Shown piece by piece: positions 1 through 9,028 of a stretch of DNA of 64,000 nucleotides. A program made the position numbers and the translations under genes. Position 1 is the first letter of the stretch. The number at the start of each line of letters is the position of its first letter. This stretch comes from Miscanthus floridulus (Eukaryota > Streptophyta > Magnoliopsida > Poales > Poaceae), in the NCBI RefSeq assembly GCF_019320115.1, contig NC_089584.1:108083799-108147798 (forward strand), in the 5' to 3' direction. The notes beneath the pieces were generated by a model. It saw nothing but the letters and a program-made list of their open reading frames with translations, was not told where the DNA came from and ran no database searches.

Positions 1-324
1 GATCTGACCCGTCTTTCCTTGAAGACTTGGATCATGCCACCCACCATCCACCCTGCCAATTTTCCGTACGGGACAAGGATACCCCGCATTCAAGCTGGCT
101 TCGTGTTACAGATACCCCCGTCGAAGAAAAAAGATTTCCCCCATAACCATATTTCCAACCATTGCCGAGCTCTCCCATAATCAATCCTCAGGCTGTTCCA
201 TTTAATGATATCATCATCATCCACAGATTGTGCCGTACTCCGTATTGATTTTGCCGTAACCCAAGCTGCCAATCGCGATTGAGTATCTGCATCTACTACG
301 ATACGACCACATCGCTCTATATGG
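1..324. other. 5' flank of the B3-like gene
   Basis: I see no coding region that I can support. The segment is mixed AT/GC sequence that presumably holds promoter and 5' UTR of the gene starting at 325. No clear TATA box was found. Confidence 0.3.
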
Positions 325-1140
325 ATGCGGTCGTACCAGCCACCGGCGGAAAAACTAATGCATGACGTGATGAGAGGGAGGGAGCCGAGAGACAGCGGCG
401 ACGACGATTACCACGATCAACGACAAGGATCAGGAAGCAGTCACGCCAAGGACAATGAGGAGGAAGCGAGCGAAACGTCGTCTCTGCCGCCGCCGGCAAC
501 GACGACGACGGAGGGAAAGGCGGAGGGGGCAGACCATAATCGCTTCAAGTTCAGCGACGTGCTACTCGCCCGCTTGTCCGAGACCCGCGCGTCGGCCCCA
601 TGGTTCGTCGACATGAAGCGGCTCCAGTCTACCGACGTCAGAGACGACCAGAACCGGCTGCAGTTCCCCGGGCGGAGCCCGATCTCCCAGATCTTCACGG
701 ACGCCGAGAAGGTCCGGGTCAGGACCTCGGGCGGCATGTCGGTCACGGCGTTCGATCACCGGGGCCAGCAGTACGAGATGACGTGCAAGTTATGGAGAGA
801 CAAGCACTACCGGTTCATGGGGCCGGGGTGGAAGAATTTCCGGCAGGCTCACCATCTGAGGATAGCCAAAGAAGCTCACTTGACACGGCGCGTAACGGTT
901 AAGCTATGGGCGTTTCGCTCACGCGCGCTGCTGCCCGAGGTCAAGGACGACGACGGCGAGGAGGAGCCCGGCCACCCGGATGGCGCGCTCGGGCTGGTGC
1001 TGCTGCTTCTTGACGAGGGCGAGGGCGAGGAGGAAGAAGTGGCTGGTGAGGAGGTGGTGACGCGTGACGAGGGTTATGCAAGAAAGTTTCTGGAGCTGAG
1101 GGGTGCAGTGGCGCTTTGGCTATTGTGGACAAGGGATTGA
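325..1140 (+). CDS. B3-domain-like protein (putative plant transcription factor), 271 aa
   Basis: The single-exon frame starts at 325; a second in-frame ATG at 358 is an alternative start. Residues 1-75 are acidic, polar and low complexity, probably disordered. Residues about 75-205 resemble the plant B3 fold of the DUF313-like group: a DVRDDQNRLQFP segment (usual position of the first B3 strand), a G-x-x-V-x-A-x-D hairpin, then KLW, the GPGWKNF segment and a KLWAFR strand near 194-199, where family members usually read LWAFR. The C-terminus is Glu/Gly rich. B3 proteins bind DNA in the nucleus; no target can be read from sequence. The stretch before KLWAFR usually reads as a Gly-Asp turn, but here it is THLTRRVTV-like, so the domain may be diverged. 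There is no intron and no neighbour in an operon sense. It could be a gene fragment that was moved by a transposon. Family call moderate, function inferred. Confidence 0.55.
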   Translation: MRSYQPPAEKLMHDVMRGREPRDSGDDDYHDQRQGSGSSHAKDNEEEASETSSLPPPATTTTEGKAEGADHNRFKFSDVLLARLSETRASAPWFVDMKRLQSTDVRDDQNRLQFPGRSPISQIFTDAEKVRVRTSGGMSVTAFDHRGQQYEMTCKLWRDKHYRFMGPGWKNFRQAHHLRIAKEAHLTRRVTVKLWAFRSRALLPEVKDDDGEEEPGHPDGALGLVLLLLDEGEGEEEEVAGEEVVTRDEGYARKFLELRGAVALWLLWTRD

Positions 1141-1275
1141 ACGAAACGCGAACGCGCACGACCACGCCGATCGAGATTGAAAAGCACGCATCGGGGCACC
1201 GGGTACGATTGCTTCTTGCTACCTTATCATGTTCCAGTAATTTTAGATAGGATTTGAACCAAAGTTATGTGGAAT

Positions 1276-1434
1276 CAGGGGCAGATCCAAGGGGGGCTGC
1301 CGAAGCTATAGCTCCTAGTGAGCCTAATTTTTTATTAGACCATGGTTATTTAGTCTTAAATAATTATTAATCTCTAACTCTATTCCTAAATCTTTATTAT
1401 TTAGTCCTCCTTTGTCTCATTCTGCATCTGCCAG
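1276..1434. mobile_element. hAT-type MITE, 159 bp, with 8-bp TSD
   Basis: The element begins CAGGGGCAGATCCA and ends TGCATCTGCCAG, imperfect terminal inverted repeats. Both sides are flanked by the 8-bp duplication TGTGGAAT (1268-1275 and 1435-1442), the size expected for hAT insertions. It has no coding capacity and lies just downstream of the B3-like gene. The termini resemble those of the element at 42541-42712. Confidence 0.75.
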
Positions 1435-1490
1435 TGTGGAATCATCGATTGTTGGTTTTTGAACAGAGTTGTCAATTGTTTTTTTTTGGG

Positions 1491-1995
1491 ACATGTCTAG
1501 TTCCTTAATTTAACACGCTCTCTCCGCTTATATAAGTCTTTTCTCTCAAAAGTTTTCTGCATCAAAATTGTTTTCTCGTTATCTGAAGAATGTTATAGCG
1601 AGTATTTGAACCAAATCACTAGGGGAAAAAAATCTTAGTCCTGAAATCACGCTTAAAAAGTGTCACGTGTCACTAAATTTAGGACATCTGATTCCTTAAT
1701 TTATTCAACATGCTCTTTGTGCTTATATAAATCTTTTCTCTCTCTAGAGTTATTGCTGTCGCATCAAAATTATTTGTTCAATAAGTGCATGATGACCTAT
1801 CTGAAGAATGTTATTAAAGGCCAATGACTTGTCTGAAGAATGTTATTAATAGGGAGTACGTATTTGAACCAAATCACAAGTAAAAAACCCTTAGTGTTGA
1901 AATCATGCTTTCATGTTACTAGATTTTGTACATCTGATTCCTTAATTTCAAAATGCTTCCTCTGCTTATATAAATATTTTTTTCTTGTTGCAAAA
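1491..1995. repeat. Three diverged tandem copies of an AT-rich unit
   Basis: Copies begin near 1491, 1684 and 1930, each with ACATCTGATTCCTTAATTT-like sequence followed by a GCTTATATAA segment and a CTTTTCTCT-like tract. The spacing is 193 and 246 bp. The second copy contains an extra internal duplication of CTGAAGAATGTTATTA. The third copy is incomplete. No coding capacity. Confidence 0.7.
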
Positions 1996-3558
1996 TGTCA
2001 AAAGTATTTGAAAACTATTCTTATTGTAAAGTTTCATTCATTGTTACTTAATGTTACATTAAGAGGCCATTTGGATCCAAGCTGCTAATTATTAGTGGCT
2101 TAGCAGCTAACACTACGGGATACTGATTAATTACCGAGTGTGATAAACACTCGGCAAATATGGAGAAACACTCGGTAAATTGTTTACCGAGTGCCACACT
2201 CGGTAAACATGACTCGGTAAACAACGACTCGGTAAAGTTAGTTTACCGAGTGTCAACTAACGGGGCACTCGGAGAATAAATCTTACCGAGTGCTACGCCG
2301 GCACTCGGTAAACAACTACGACGTGACGGTCGTCAGTCCCCAAGCTCGCCGTTAACGGCGTCGTTTACCGAGTGTTAGACATAGCACTCGGTAAACAGAT
2401 AACCATTTTCATGATTAAAACAATTCCGCAAATATTTTTCCCTAATATAGTTTACCGAGTGTACCAGTAACACTCGGTAAACATGTAACTCGTTAACCGA
2501 GTGTTCCACTCGGTAAAAAATGGCACATATATCCGAGTGGGGTCGTGGCACTCGGTAAAAAATGGCACCACTCGGCAAAATTAACAGAATCAGAACTAAT
2601 TTGGTTCTGTTCTCTGTTTTACCGAGTGTAACACTCGGTAAACATGACCATTACCGAGTGTAACACTCGGTAAAACTTGTCCACGGTATTTTTTTTTGTT
2701 TGTTTCAGTGCATATCCAGCCACAATTAACAACAATTATAACAGAATATCACAGTTACCAACAGATAGACAATATATATCACATATATGTCCACAAATGT
2801 CACATCCACTCATTATAACCAACATATAGCTACAACAAATGTCACAAGCACAATGCAAAGTCCACAAACACCATCAACATGTCCAAAGTCCACAAAGTTC
2901 AACCCACTTCTAAGTTCAACATACAAACAAGTGAAACATGGTCCTGTCACATGGTCGGAGCCCTACCGAGAAACGGAGACAAGTCCAAGTCTTGATCGTT
3001 GTTCGATCCAGCTGTAGAAGGTCACCGAGCACCTACTGCTGCCCCGTCAACGGCGTGTAAGCTTCTTGCAGCACCCCGCTGATCTGCCCTTCTTTTCCCT
3101 GCTAACAAAATGCAAGCATGAAATGAATTTCTGCCCCTCTTTTTTTCCATTTGTATATGTAACACTTGGTTAAAGTTAATTCAAATATAGACATTAACAC
3201 GGAGACAACCGAGAATGGAATCATCATAGAAAATAAAGGGCAGATCATGAACTGTAAATCGTTTGAAGATCAATTAGCGAGTGGAACTATCCGTAACGGG
3301 CTCTACCTCACGCTCTCATCTCCTCTGTCCATCGCAGGCTTGCGTGCCCTAGCCCCAGCCTGCCGCTAGCGTGGATGCTGCCCGGCGCGGCTGCGGCCTC
3401 GTGGGCTGCTGGCAATGACAGGAGGTAGAAGATGGAGTCTTGGAACTGAACTGACCTGATGATCGCTGGGGCGGACGGCCTTCTTCCCGTCCTGCGGATG
3501 ACGCGGGGGCGGCCAGGCGTCCGGCTGACGGCGGGCGGGTGGGCGGGCGACGTCCGTG

Positions 3559-3910
3559 GATGAAGCTGGAGGCGAGGCGTGAGGCGAGTCACGGGACGGC
3601 GCGTGAGGCGAGTTGCGGGTGGACGGCGGCGGCGCGTGAGGCGAGTCGCGGGTGGAGGGCCAGGTGGGAGATGGCAAGGCGAGTCGCGGGTGGACGGCGG
3701 CGGCGCGTGAGGCGAGTTGCGGGTGGACGGCGGCGGCGCGTGAGGCGAGTCGCGGGTGGAGGGCCAGGTGGGAGATGGCAAGGCGAGTCGCGGGTGGACG
3801 GCGGCGGCGCGTGAGGCGAGTCGGAGTCTCGGGTGGAGGGCGAGTCGCGGGAGTCTCGGGTGGAGGGCGAGTCGGAGTCTCGGGTGGAGGGCGAGGCGAG
3901 TCAGAGTCTG
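3559..3910 (+). repeat. GC-rich tandem repeats inside the CACTA element
   Basis: Units of about 36 bp containing GTGGACGGCGGCGGCGCGTG and GAGGCGAGTCGCGGG alternate with a longer unit containing GGCCAGGTGGGAGATGG. They remain open in several frames (for example repeated GWTAAAREAS), which explains long but meaningless frames on both strands. Confidence 0.8.
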
Positions 3911-3917
3911 GCGGCCT

Positions 3918-4047
3918 GGTACATGTTTACCGAGTGCCCAGATCTACGGCACTCGGTAAACAGAAGCACCGCAGCCCAGTGACATGTGGGCCTGGTACAT
4001 GTTTACCGAGTGCCCAGATCTACGGCACTCGGTAAACAGAAGCATGG
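3918..4047. repeat. Direct duplication of a CACTA hairpin segment
   Basis: A segment of about 50 bp starting TGGTACATGTTTACCGAGTG and running through GGCACTCGGTAAACAGAAGC occurs twice in tandem with a short spacer. Each copy contains a 14-bp-stem hairpin (GTTTACCGAGTGCC with its complement). Confidence 0.8.
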
Positions 4048-4996
4048 CAGCCGGTAGAAGTGGGCCGTGGAACCTTTACCGAGTGTTTCAGGTCACACTC
4101 GGTAACTGTATCCATTATTTCATGCAAAACAAAAAAGAAAAAATGCCAATTTAATCCTAAAATTCACCAAACTTTCACACGAACTATTTCATGTCATCTA
4201 TTTACTATCTAAAAAATTCCAAGTTCAAATCATAATGTTGAATTTCACTCTTAATAGAAATCCTATTCGTCATTGTGAATATTTAGTGTCTCTTTGGGAG
4301 ATGTACCGGTTCGGCAGCGACGAATGTAAAAATACTTCCGAAACGTTATGAAAATTTTTCTATAATATAGATGTATGCTTCAATGTTAATTCTTCCAATC
4401 TCGTGATTTATCGAGTTCGATTTTCATTATTACAATTAAATTTACACGATATGTATCTAATTATCATAAAGAATGAAAATTTTGTGAAATATAGTAAATA
4501 AATCGAAATAAACACCATATTTTGGAATGGAGTACTAAATATCATATGTGGATAGAGGAAAAAGAATGAAGGGAAAAACAAGAAATTTGGTTGAATTTTA
4601 CCGAGTGTTGCGCCAGTACACTCGGTAAAAGATAGTGTTTACCGAGTGTTGTGAACTTACACTCGGTAAAACTTTATTATTACCGAGTGCAAATACTTCT
4701 ACACTCGGCAAACATGTCATGCCGTGACGCCGTTTGGCGCACGGTTGGTATACTAGGAGACGTGGCAGCTCAATACCGAGTGTCTCTTTTTACCGAGTGC
4801 GCCCCTTCGGTAAAATTGTAGTTCTACCGAGTGTTTGAGGTTACCGAGTGTTCGGACTCGGTAAAGAGGTCTACTACCGGGTGTTTATGTTTTCCGAGTG
4901 TTGGCACTCGGTAATAAATGTTTTCCGAGTGTCCCGACTTTTGACACTCGGTAATTTTCTGGGCACTCGGTAACTACACAGTCTCCGGTAGTGTAA

Positions 4997-5825
4997 AAGT
5001 AGCACTAGTGGAGCTCATAGCTCAGAATGAACTACCCAATTAAAAAAGCTATTGACTGTTCCCCAAGCTAAATACTACTAGTAGTAACTGTAAAGGCATC
5101 CCAATAACTGTCGAAATAGTCAACCTTTTTTCCCAACATGAAATAGAGAATAAAAAAACATCACTCCCAATAAACTCCTCTAGCTCTCTCTCTCTCTCCA
5201 ACTTACTTTTATATTATCGGTCAGACAGTCGAGGAGGAACGCCGAGTCGAGGAGGAACGCCGAGTGCGAGAATGAGGATCACCGATGTCTTTATCGTGGC
5301 CACTTCTCTCCTAAGGCCCAACGTCCCCGGTGGAGACATCACCTGTTTTTTGCATCAGCAGGAGTGCAGTTTTCTTCACGCAAGATCAGTGTATGCTGTT
5401 ATAGGCGAGCTCTTTTCTATGAGTGTCTGTGAAAGTTCTCTTGTTGTAGCTTTAGAGCTACAAGTTTGTCTTTGGGACATGGACTCCCAAAAGTTTGTAC
5501 TCTGATTCTAATGATAATATATTGGAGTACTTGTCAAGAAAAAACTTCCTTTTATATGTATTATGCAGTTGGAGGTTATTCTCTTTTTTATTTCTATTTC
5601 TATACTCACTGCCAAATCAGCTAGCGATTTTACCACAGCACTGAAGGCGTCCTAAACTACAGGATACAAATAGAGTCCAGCTAATAAAAAGCTACTACTA
5701 GCTAGCTTCTCCTTTGCTAGATGCTAGATGCTATAACTGTTAGCATCTGGATTCAAACTAGTCCTACGGATTCAGAAGCCATTGGACAGTTGTAGCTTAC
5801 ATAAGGGCAACGACCATGCCCACTT
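4997..5825. other. Unassigned AT-rich stretch between CACTA and LINE
   Basis: Holds a short CT microsatellite (about 5187-5200), a tandem duplication of GTCGAGGAGGAACGCCGAG near 5230-5265, and a segment ending near 5765 whose reverse complement resembles the sequence just left of the CACTA insertion. No gene is supported. Confidence 0.4.
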
Positions 5826-6170
5826 TTTTTTTTAAGAAGTGCTGGAGGGGTAAACGCCTCACTCGAATGATTTTCCATCGATTCCGGGACTAAGCCGGTA
5901 GATGGAGGGTGCCAGAGCACCAACCAATGCAGTTTAAGTTACAAAACATTTCGGGGACTATGGCCCGTCACAGGAGAAGAGGAGATTACATAATCAACTG
6001 AGCTCTACTCCTGTGAAACAAGTCACTCCATTTCAGCGCTTGCTGGACTAGGTGAGACGGGAGGCGGCATCGCCACAGAAGACAGTCTTCCCGGCAGGCG
6101 GCGAGCAGCCGCGTTATACAAGGTTGCTGGCCCCGGAACACAACGTCGTGCCGGTGTTTCCAGATAAAGA
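5826..6170 (-). mobile_element. 5'-truncated L1-type LINE, 3' end only
   Basis: A T-run at 5826-5835 is the poly(A) tail on the minus strand. Upstream of it, the minus strand encodes the C-terminal part of a grass LINE protein: WKHRHDVVFRG, then AACREDCLLWRCRLP and LKWSDLFHR, ending in a TAA stop near 5984. This tail of the reverse-transcriptase polyprotein is typical of plant L1 elements. Everything upstream is missing, the usual result of incomplete reverse transcription. The exact 5' limit and target duplication are not clear. Confidence 0.7.
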
Positions 6171-7270
6171 TGCCTTTAATTCGAGATTTTTTCGATTCAA
6201 AAAGTTCAGGATGCTATTTTTAGGAAGGGCAAAGGTTATTGTCTTGTAGCACTACACATAATTTAGTACTACAGTAGTACTAGTACATTCAATCATTCAG
6301 CAGGGTTTGTTGGAATGTGGTAAGCTCGCCGTCAACTCTGCCCCCTTCACAGCGGCAGCCATACCATGGTCAGGCAGGCGGACTCCACCGCGGAACCGCC
6401 AAAACCCCGCACGGGCCACGACGAAAACGGTGAAGCAAACGTGCGCGCTGTCCCGGAGGAGCCAGCCAGGGGAAAAAAAAAGCTGCATGCATGCCTTGCC
6501 GACGCCGACGACTGCCGTGCCGAGACAGCACACAGCAGCGCCCGGGGGCGCCAGGCGCCCAGGCTTCCGTCCTGTTCGTTTAACTATTGGTTTATGGATG
6601 ACCCTGTTAACTATTGGTTTATGGATGACCCTGTGACAGAAAAATAAATACTATTGGTTGGCTGCCAAGCGAACATGGCTTCACCGGCGGCGTCAGAGCG
6701 CGTGCATGCATGCACGATGCATGGGCACGGGGCACCACATCACGCTGGCAGTGGCAGGCAGGCAGGCGTATATGCACGGCTGCATGGCAGTTGGCAGCGC
6801 GAGCATCAGAGGCGGCTCACGTGGACCGGCCGGACCCCTGCCCTGAGTCCCTGACCGTGCGGGCTGCGGAGGCCGACGATGCGAATTGCGACGCGGCGAA
6901 GCCTGCGACGTACGGAGGCGTCACGCGCGCGCGCGCTCCGACCCTTGCATCGCATCGCAGCAGCACCTCACCTCATCGCATAGCAGTCACATCTGACCAG
7001 TGACGAATCGCATGGCAGTGCAGCCCCCCCTCCGGCCTGCTGCATTGTCCGGTGCACATCCATTCGTCCCCAGCCCCCTGGCCGTGGTTGCCTTGCTGAT
7101 GATCATCGGCTGCGTCCGGCTGCCTGACCCGCCTGCACACCGCGCCGCGCGCCTCATCATTTCGCGCAACTGCCGCAGTGACGCGCGACACTAGACGTAC
7201 ACGTCCTACGTGCGGCCACTGTCCACACAGAGCGACGACTGCGCGAATCTTTCTCCTCTCTCTGCCGAGT
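6171..7270. other. GC-rich unassigned region
   Basis: The GC-rich stretch has many short overlapping frames, none with a recognisable family or domain. It could be remnant host DNA. The only clear structure is the 27-bp tandem pair listed separately. Confidence 0.4.
6581..6634. repeat. Perfect 27-bp tandem duplication
   Basis: Two adjacent copies of a 27-bp unit starting TAACTATTGGTTTATGGATG (6581-6607 and 6608-6634). Confidence 0.9.
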
Positions 7271-7275
7271 CTGAG

Positions 7276-7591
7276 GCGGCGTTTAGTTCCTCGTCTGTCC
7301 TGTCAGATTTTTAGACACGTGTATAGATTATTAAATATAGATTAATTATAAAACAAATTACACAGTTTGCGACTAATTTGCGAGATGAATCTTTTAAGTC
7401 TAATTAGTCTATGATTTGACAATGTGGTGCTACAGTAATCATGCGCTAATGATGGATTAACTATGCTTAATAAATTCGTCTCGTGGATTACTGACGGATT
7501 CTGTAATTTATTTTTTTATTATTATCTAAACATCCCATGCGACACTTTCATGTGACACCTCCTAAATTTTAGTCACGGGATCCAAATACCC
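7276..7591. mobile_element. MITE, about 316 bp, with 5-bp direct repeat
   Basis: The left end GCGGCGTTTAGTTCC and the reverse complement of the right end (GGGGTATTTGGATCC) are imperfect inverted repeats. CTGAG lies on both sides (7271-7275 and 7592-7596). The interior has sequence typical of a common grass MITE family (TTAAATATAGATTAATTATA, GTGCTACAGTAA). Confidence 0.7.
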
Positions 7592-7735
7592 CTGAGTGAA
7601 TGTGTGTTGCGTTTGTGATGGTGGTGGCGCAAAGGATAGTCGACAACGACACAACACGAACACATCATCCCTGGACTCTGGAGCCATGCCGTGTTACCGC
7701 TGTCGCTGTACCGTAGGCTGGTGTTGCCCTGTTCG

Positions 7736-7842
7736 CATATCTTATAATCCGTCTTTTTCAACTTGTTTTTTAATCGGAACAGTATTTTTCTCTTAAAAAA
7801 TCAGTCGAAACAGGGGCTTGTTTTTTCAGCGAAGCGAACGGA
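7736..7842. mobile_element. Short MITE of the CTGTTCGC family
   Basis: Starts CCCTGTTCGC and ends GAAGCGAACGG, with the family core GGAACAGTATTTTTCTCT in the middle. Other members occur at 8483, 38826, 46534, 60151 and 61683. Ends approximate. Confidence 0.5.
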
Positions 7843-8032
7843 CACCAGCTAGCTCTGCCACCAAACAGCACAACATGCACACATCATTCCTGTTGAAAAG
7901 TTCTACAGCAGCTCCCGCTTCATCGTGTGAAACTCGAGCGGCATTTTTTTTTTGGGGGTTGGGTCGACGTTGGTGTTGGCTGTCAGAGGCTACGTGTTTA
8001 AGCGGTGAACAAGCTTCACCTCAACAATATAG

Positions 8033-8277
8033 AGGGTGTTTAGTTGGGTGAATTTTGAATTTTGGGTTACTGTAGCACTTTCGTTTTTATTTGTCAATTA
8101 ATGTTTAATCATGGTCTAATTAGGCTCAAAACGTTCGTCTCGCGATTTCCAACCAAACTGTGCAATTAGTTTTTTTCGCCTACATTTAATGCTCCATACA
8201 CGTATCGTAAGATTCGATGTGATAGGTACTGTGGTATTTTTTTTTTTTTTAGTTTGGCCTGGCAACTAAACATGGGT
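8033..8277. mobile_element. GTGTTTAGTT-type MITE, about 245 bp
   Basis: Termini GGGTGTTTAGTTGGG and (reverse complement of the right end) CCCATGTTTAGTTGCC. It is the same family as 38531-38776 but inserted in the opposite orientation: the GCGATTTCCAACC and GCACTTTCGTTTTTATTTG blocks occur in reverse complement there. Confidence 0.75.
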
Positions 8278-8434
8278 ATAGAAGTGATTTTTGGCTACCT
8301 GTCAATTTGGACAGATGTTTCTTTGTTAGTACTCCGTACATACCTGTACCGTACCACATTGCAGACACTTTTGTTCGTTTAGGACGAAGCAGGTAAGGTG
8401 GTGATGAAGTGGAGTTGCGTGTGAGCTTTGAGAA

Positions 8435-9028
8435 CGTCGGGTTTAAAAACCGAGGTCCCCAATGAATCTGTTTTTCTGCAATCAGCCTGTTCGGCTAGGC
8501 TTATACGATCGTATATGGTCATGGATTATAAGTTGAAATAATATTTTTCTCTCACATCAAATCAGCCAAACCCACCAGCAGTAAATAATCCACGATCATT
8601 TACGACGAAATGAACAGGCTGAATACTTTGTTCACTAGGCGCCGCAGTGACCGCGCATGTCTGGACCGGCCCAGATACACAATGACAGGCCAAGACCACG
8701 ATCCAGTTCCCGACCGGCACCTCCGGCCAAGAGATCTGGTCGGAGCCCTGACCGAAAGGCCTGGCCGTGGTGGGACCACAGTCCGACTCCGACCCCGTTC
8801 TTCTGACCGAGAATATGTCGGACCTTTGATTGCCTCTCTTTCCCGACCGACACGGTCGGGGCTGACTGGGAACGACCGACCAGAAAGCCTGCTCGGTGTG
8901 GGTCCGGAGAGTAGGCGGAGCAGATAAGGTAAGGCGCTCAAGTCAACCGTAATACCGAGGACCATACCCTGCCATGCCCTGCGCACATGCAGGACGGTGC
9001 CGTCAGGCCATGTCAGACGGACACTATA
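8435..9028 (+). repeat. Element A 5' LTR, first part
   Basis: Corresponds to the first part of the 3' LTR at 36640, with a MITE (8483-8621) inside. It begins CGTCGGGTTT where the 3' LTR begins TGTCGGGTTC, so the terminal T has changed. It is cut at 9028 by element B. Open frames here are LTR sequence, not genes. Confidence 0.85.
8483..8621. mobile_element. CAGCCTGTTCGG MITE inside element A's 5' LTR
   Basis: Inverted termini CAGCCTGTTCGG / GAACAGGCTG, core ATATTTTTCTCTCACA. The unoccupied site is visible in the 3' LTR (CTCTGCAATACTTGG near 36681); here CTGCAAT, then the MITE, then AATACTTTG. The implied target duplication is AAT. Confidence 0.88.

Larger units (their letters stand above)
2111..4993. 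mobile_element. Non-autonomous CACTA (En/Spm) transposon, 2883 bp
   Basis: The left end reads CACTACGGGATACTG and the reverse complement of the right end reads CACTACCGGAGACTG, both followed by TTACCGAGTG. A 3-bp duplication TAA lies at 2108-2110 and 4994-4996, as expected for CACTA elements. Both subterminal regions are packed with TTTACCGAGTG / CACTCGGTAAA motifs in both orientations, often paired as short hairpins; such arrays are known transposase-binding regions in this superfamily. No transposase frame is present, so it would need a protein supplied elsewhere. The interior holds GC-rich tandem repeats (3559-3910) and AT-rich filler. Confidence 0.92.

Noticed and set aside
2140..2680. 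Regularly spaced TTTACCGAGTG/CACTCGGTAAA repeats as a CRISPR array
   Set aside because: Spacing is irregular, both orientations occur, spacers are not of constant length, and the TIRs plus TAA duplication show a CACTA transposon in a plant genome.
3308..4035. Long Arg/Ala/Gly/Pro frames on both strands
   Set aside because: They are translations of the 36-bp GC-rich repeat in the CACTA element.
6297..7194. Frames of 60-109 aa in a GC-rich region
   Set aside because: Overlapping on both strands, no domain, no splice pattern, no codon texture.
8600..8986. 128-aa minus-strand and 105-aa plus-strand frames, with similar ones at 36648-37119
   Set aside because: They are within the two LTRs of element A and arise from GC-rich repeated sequence.
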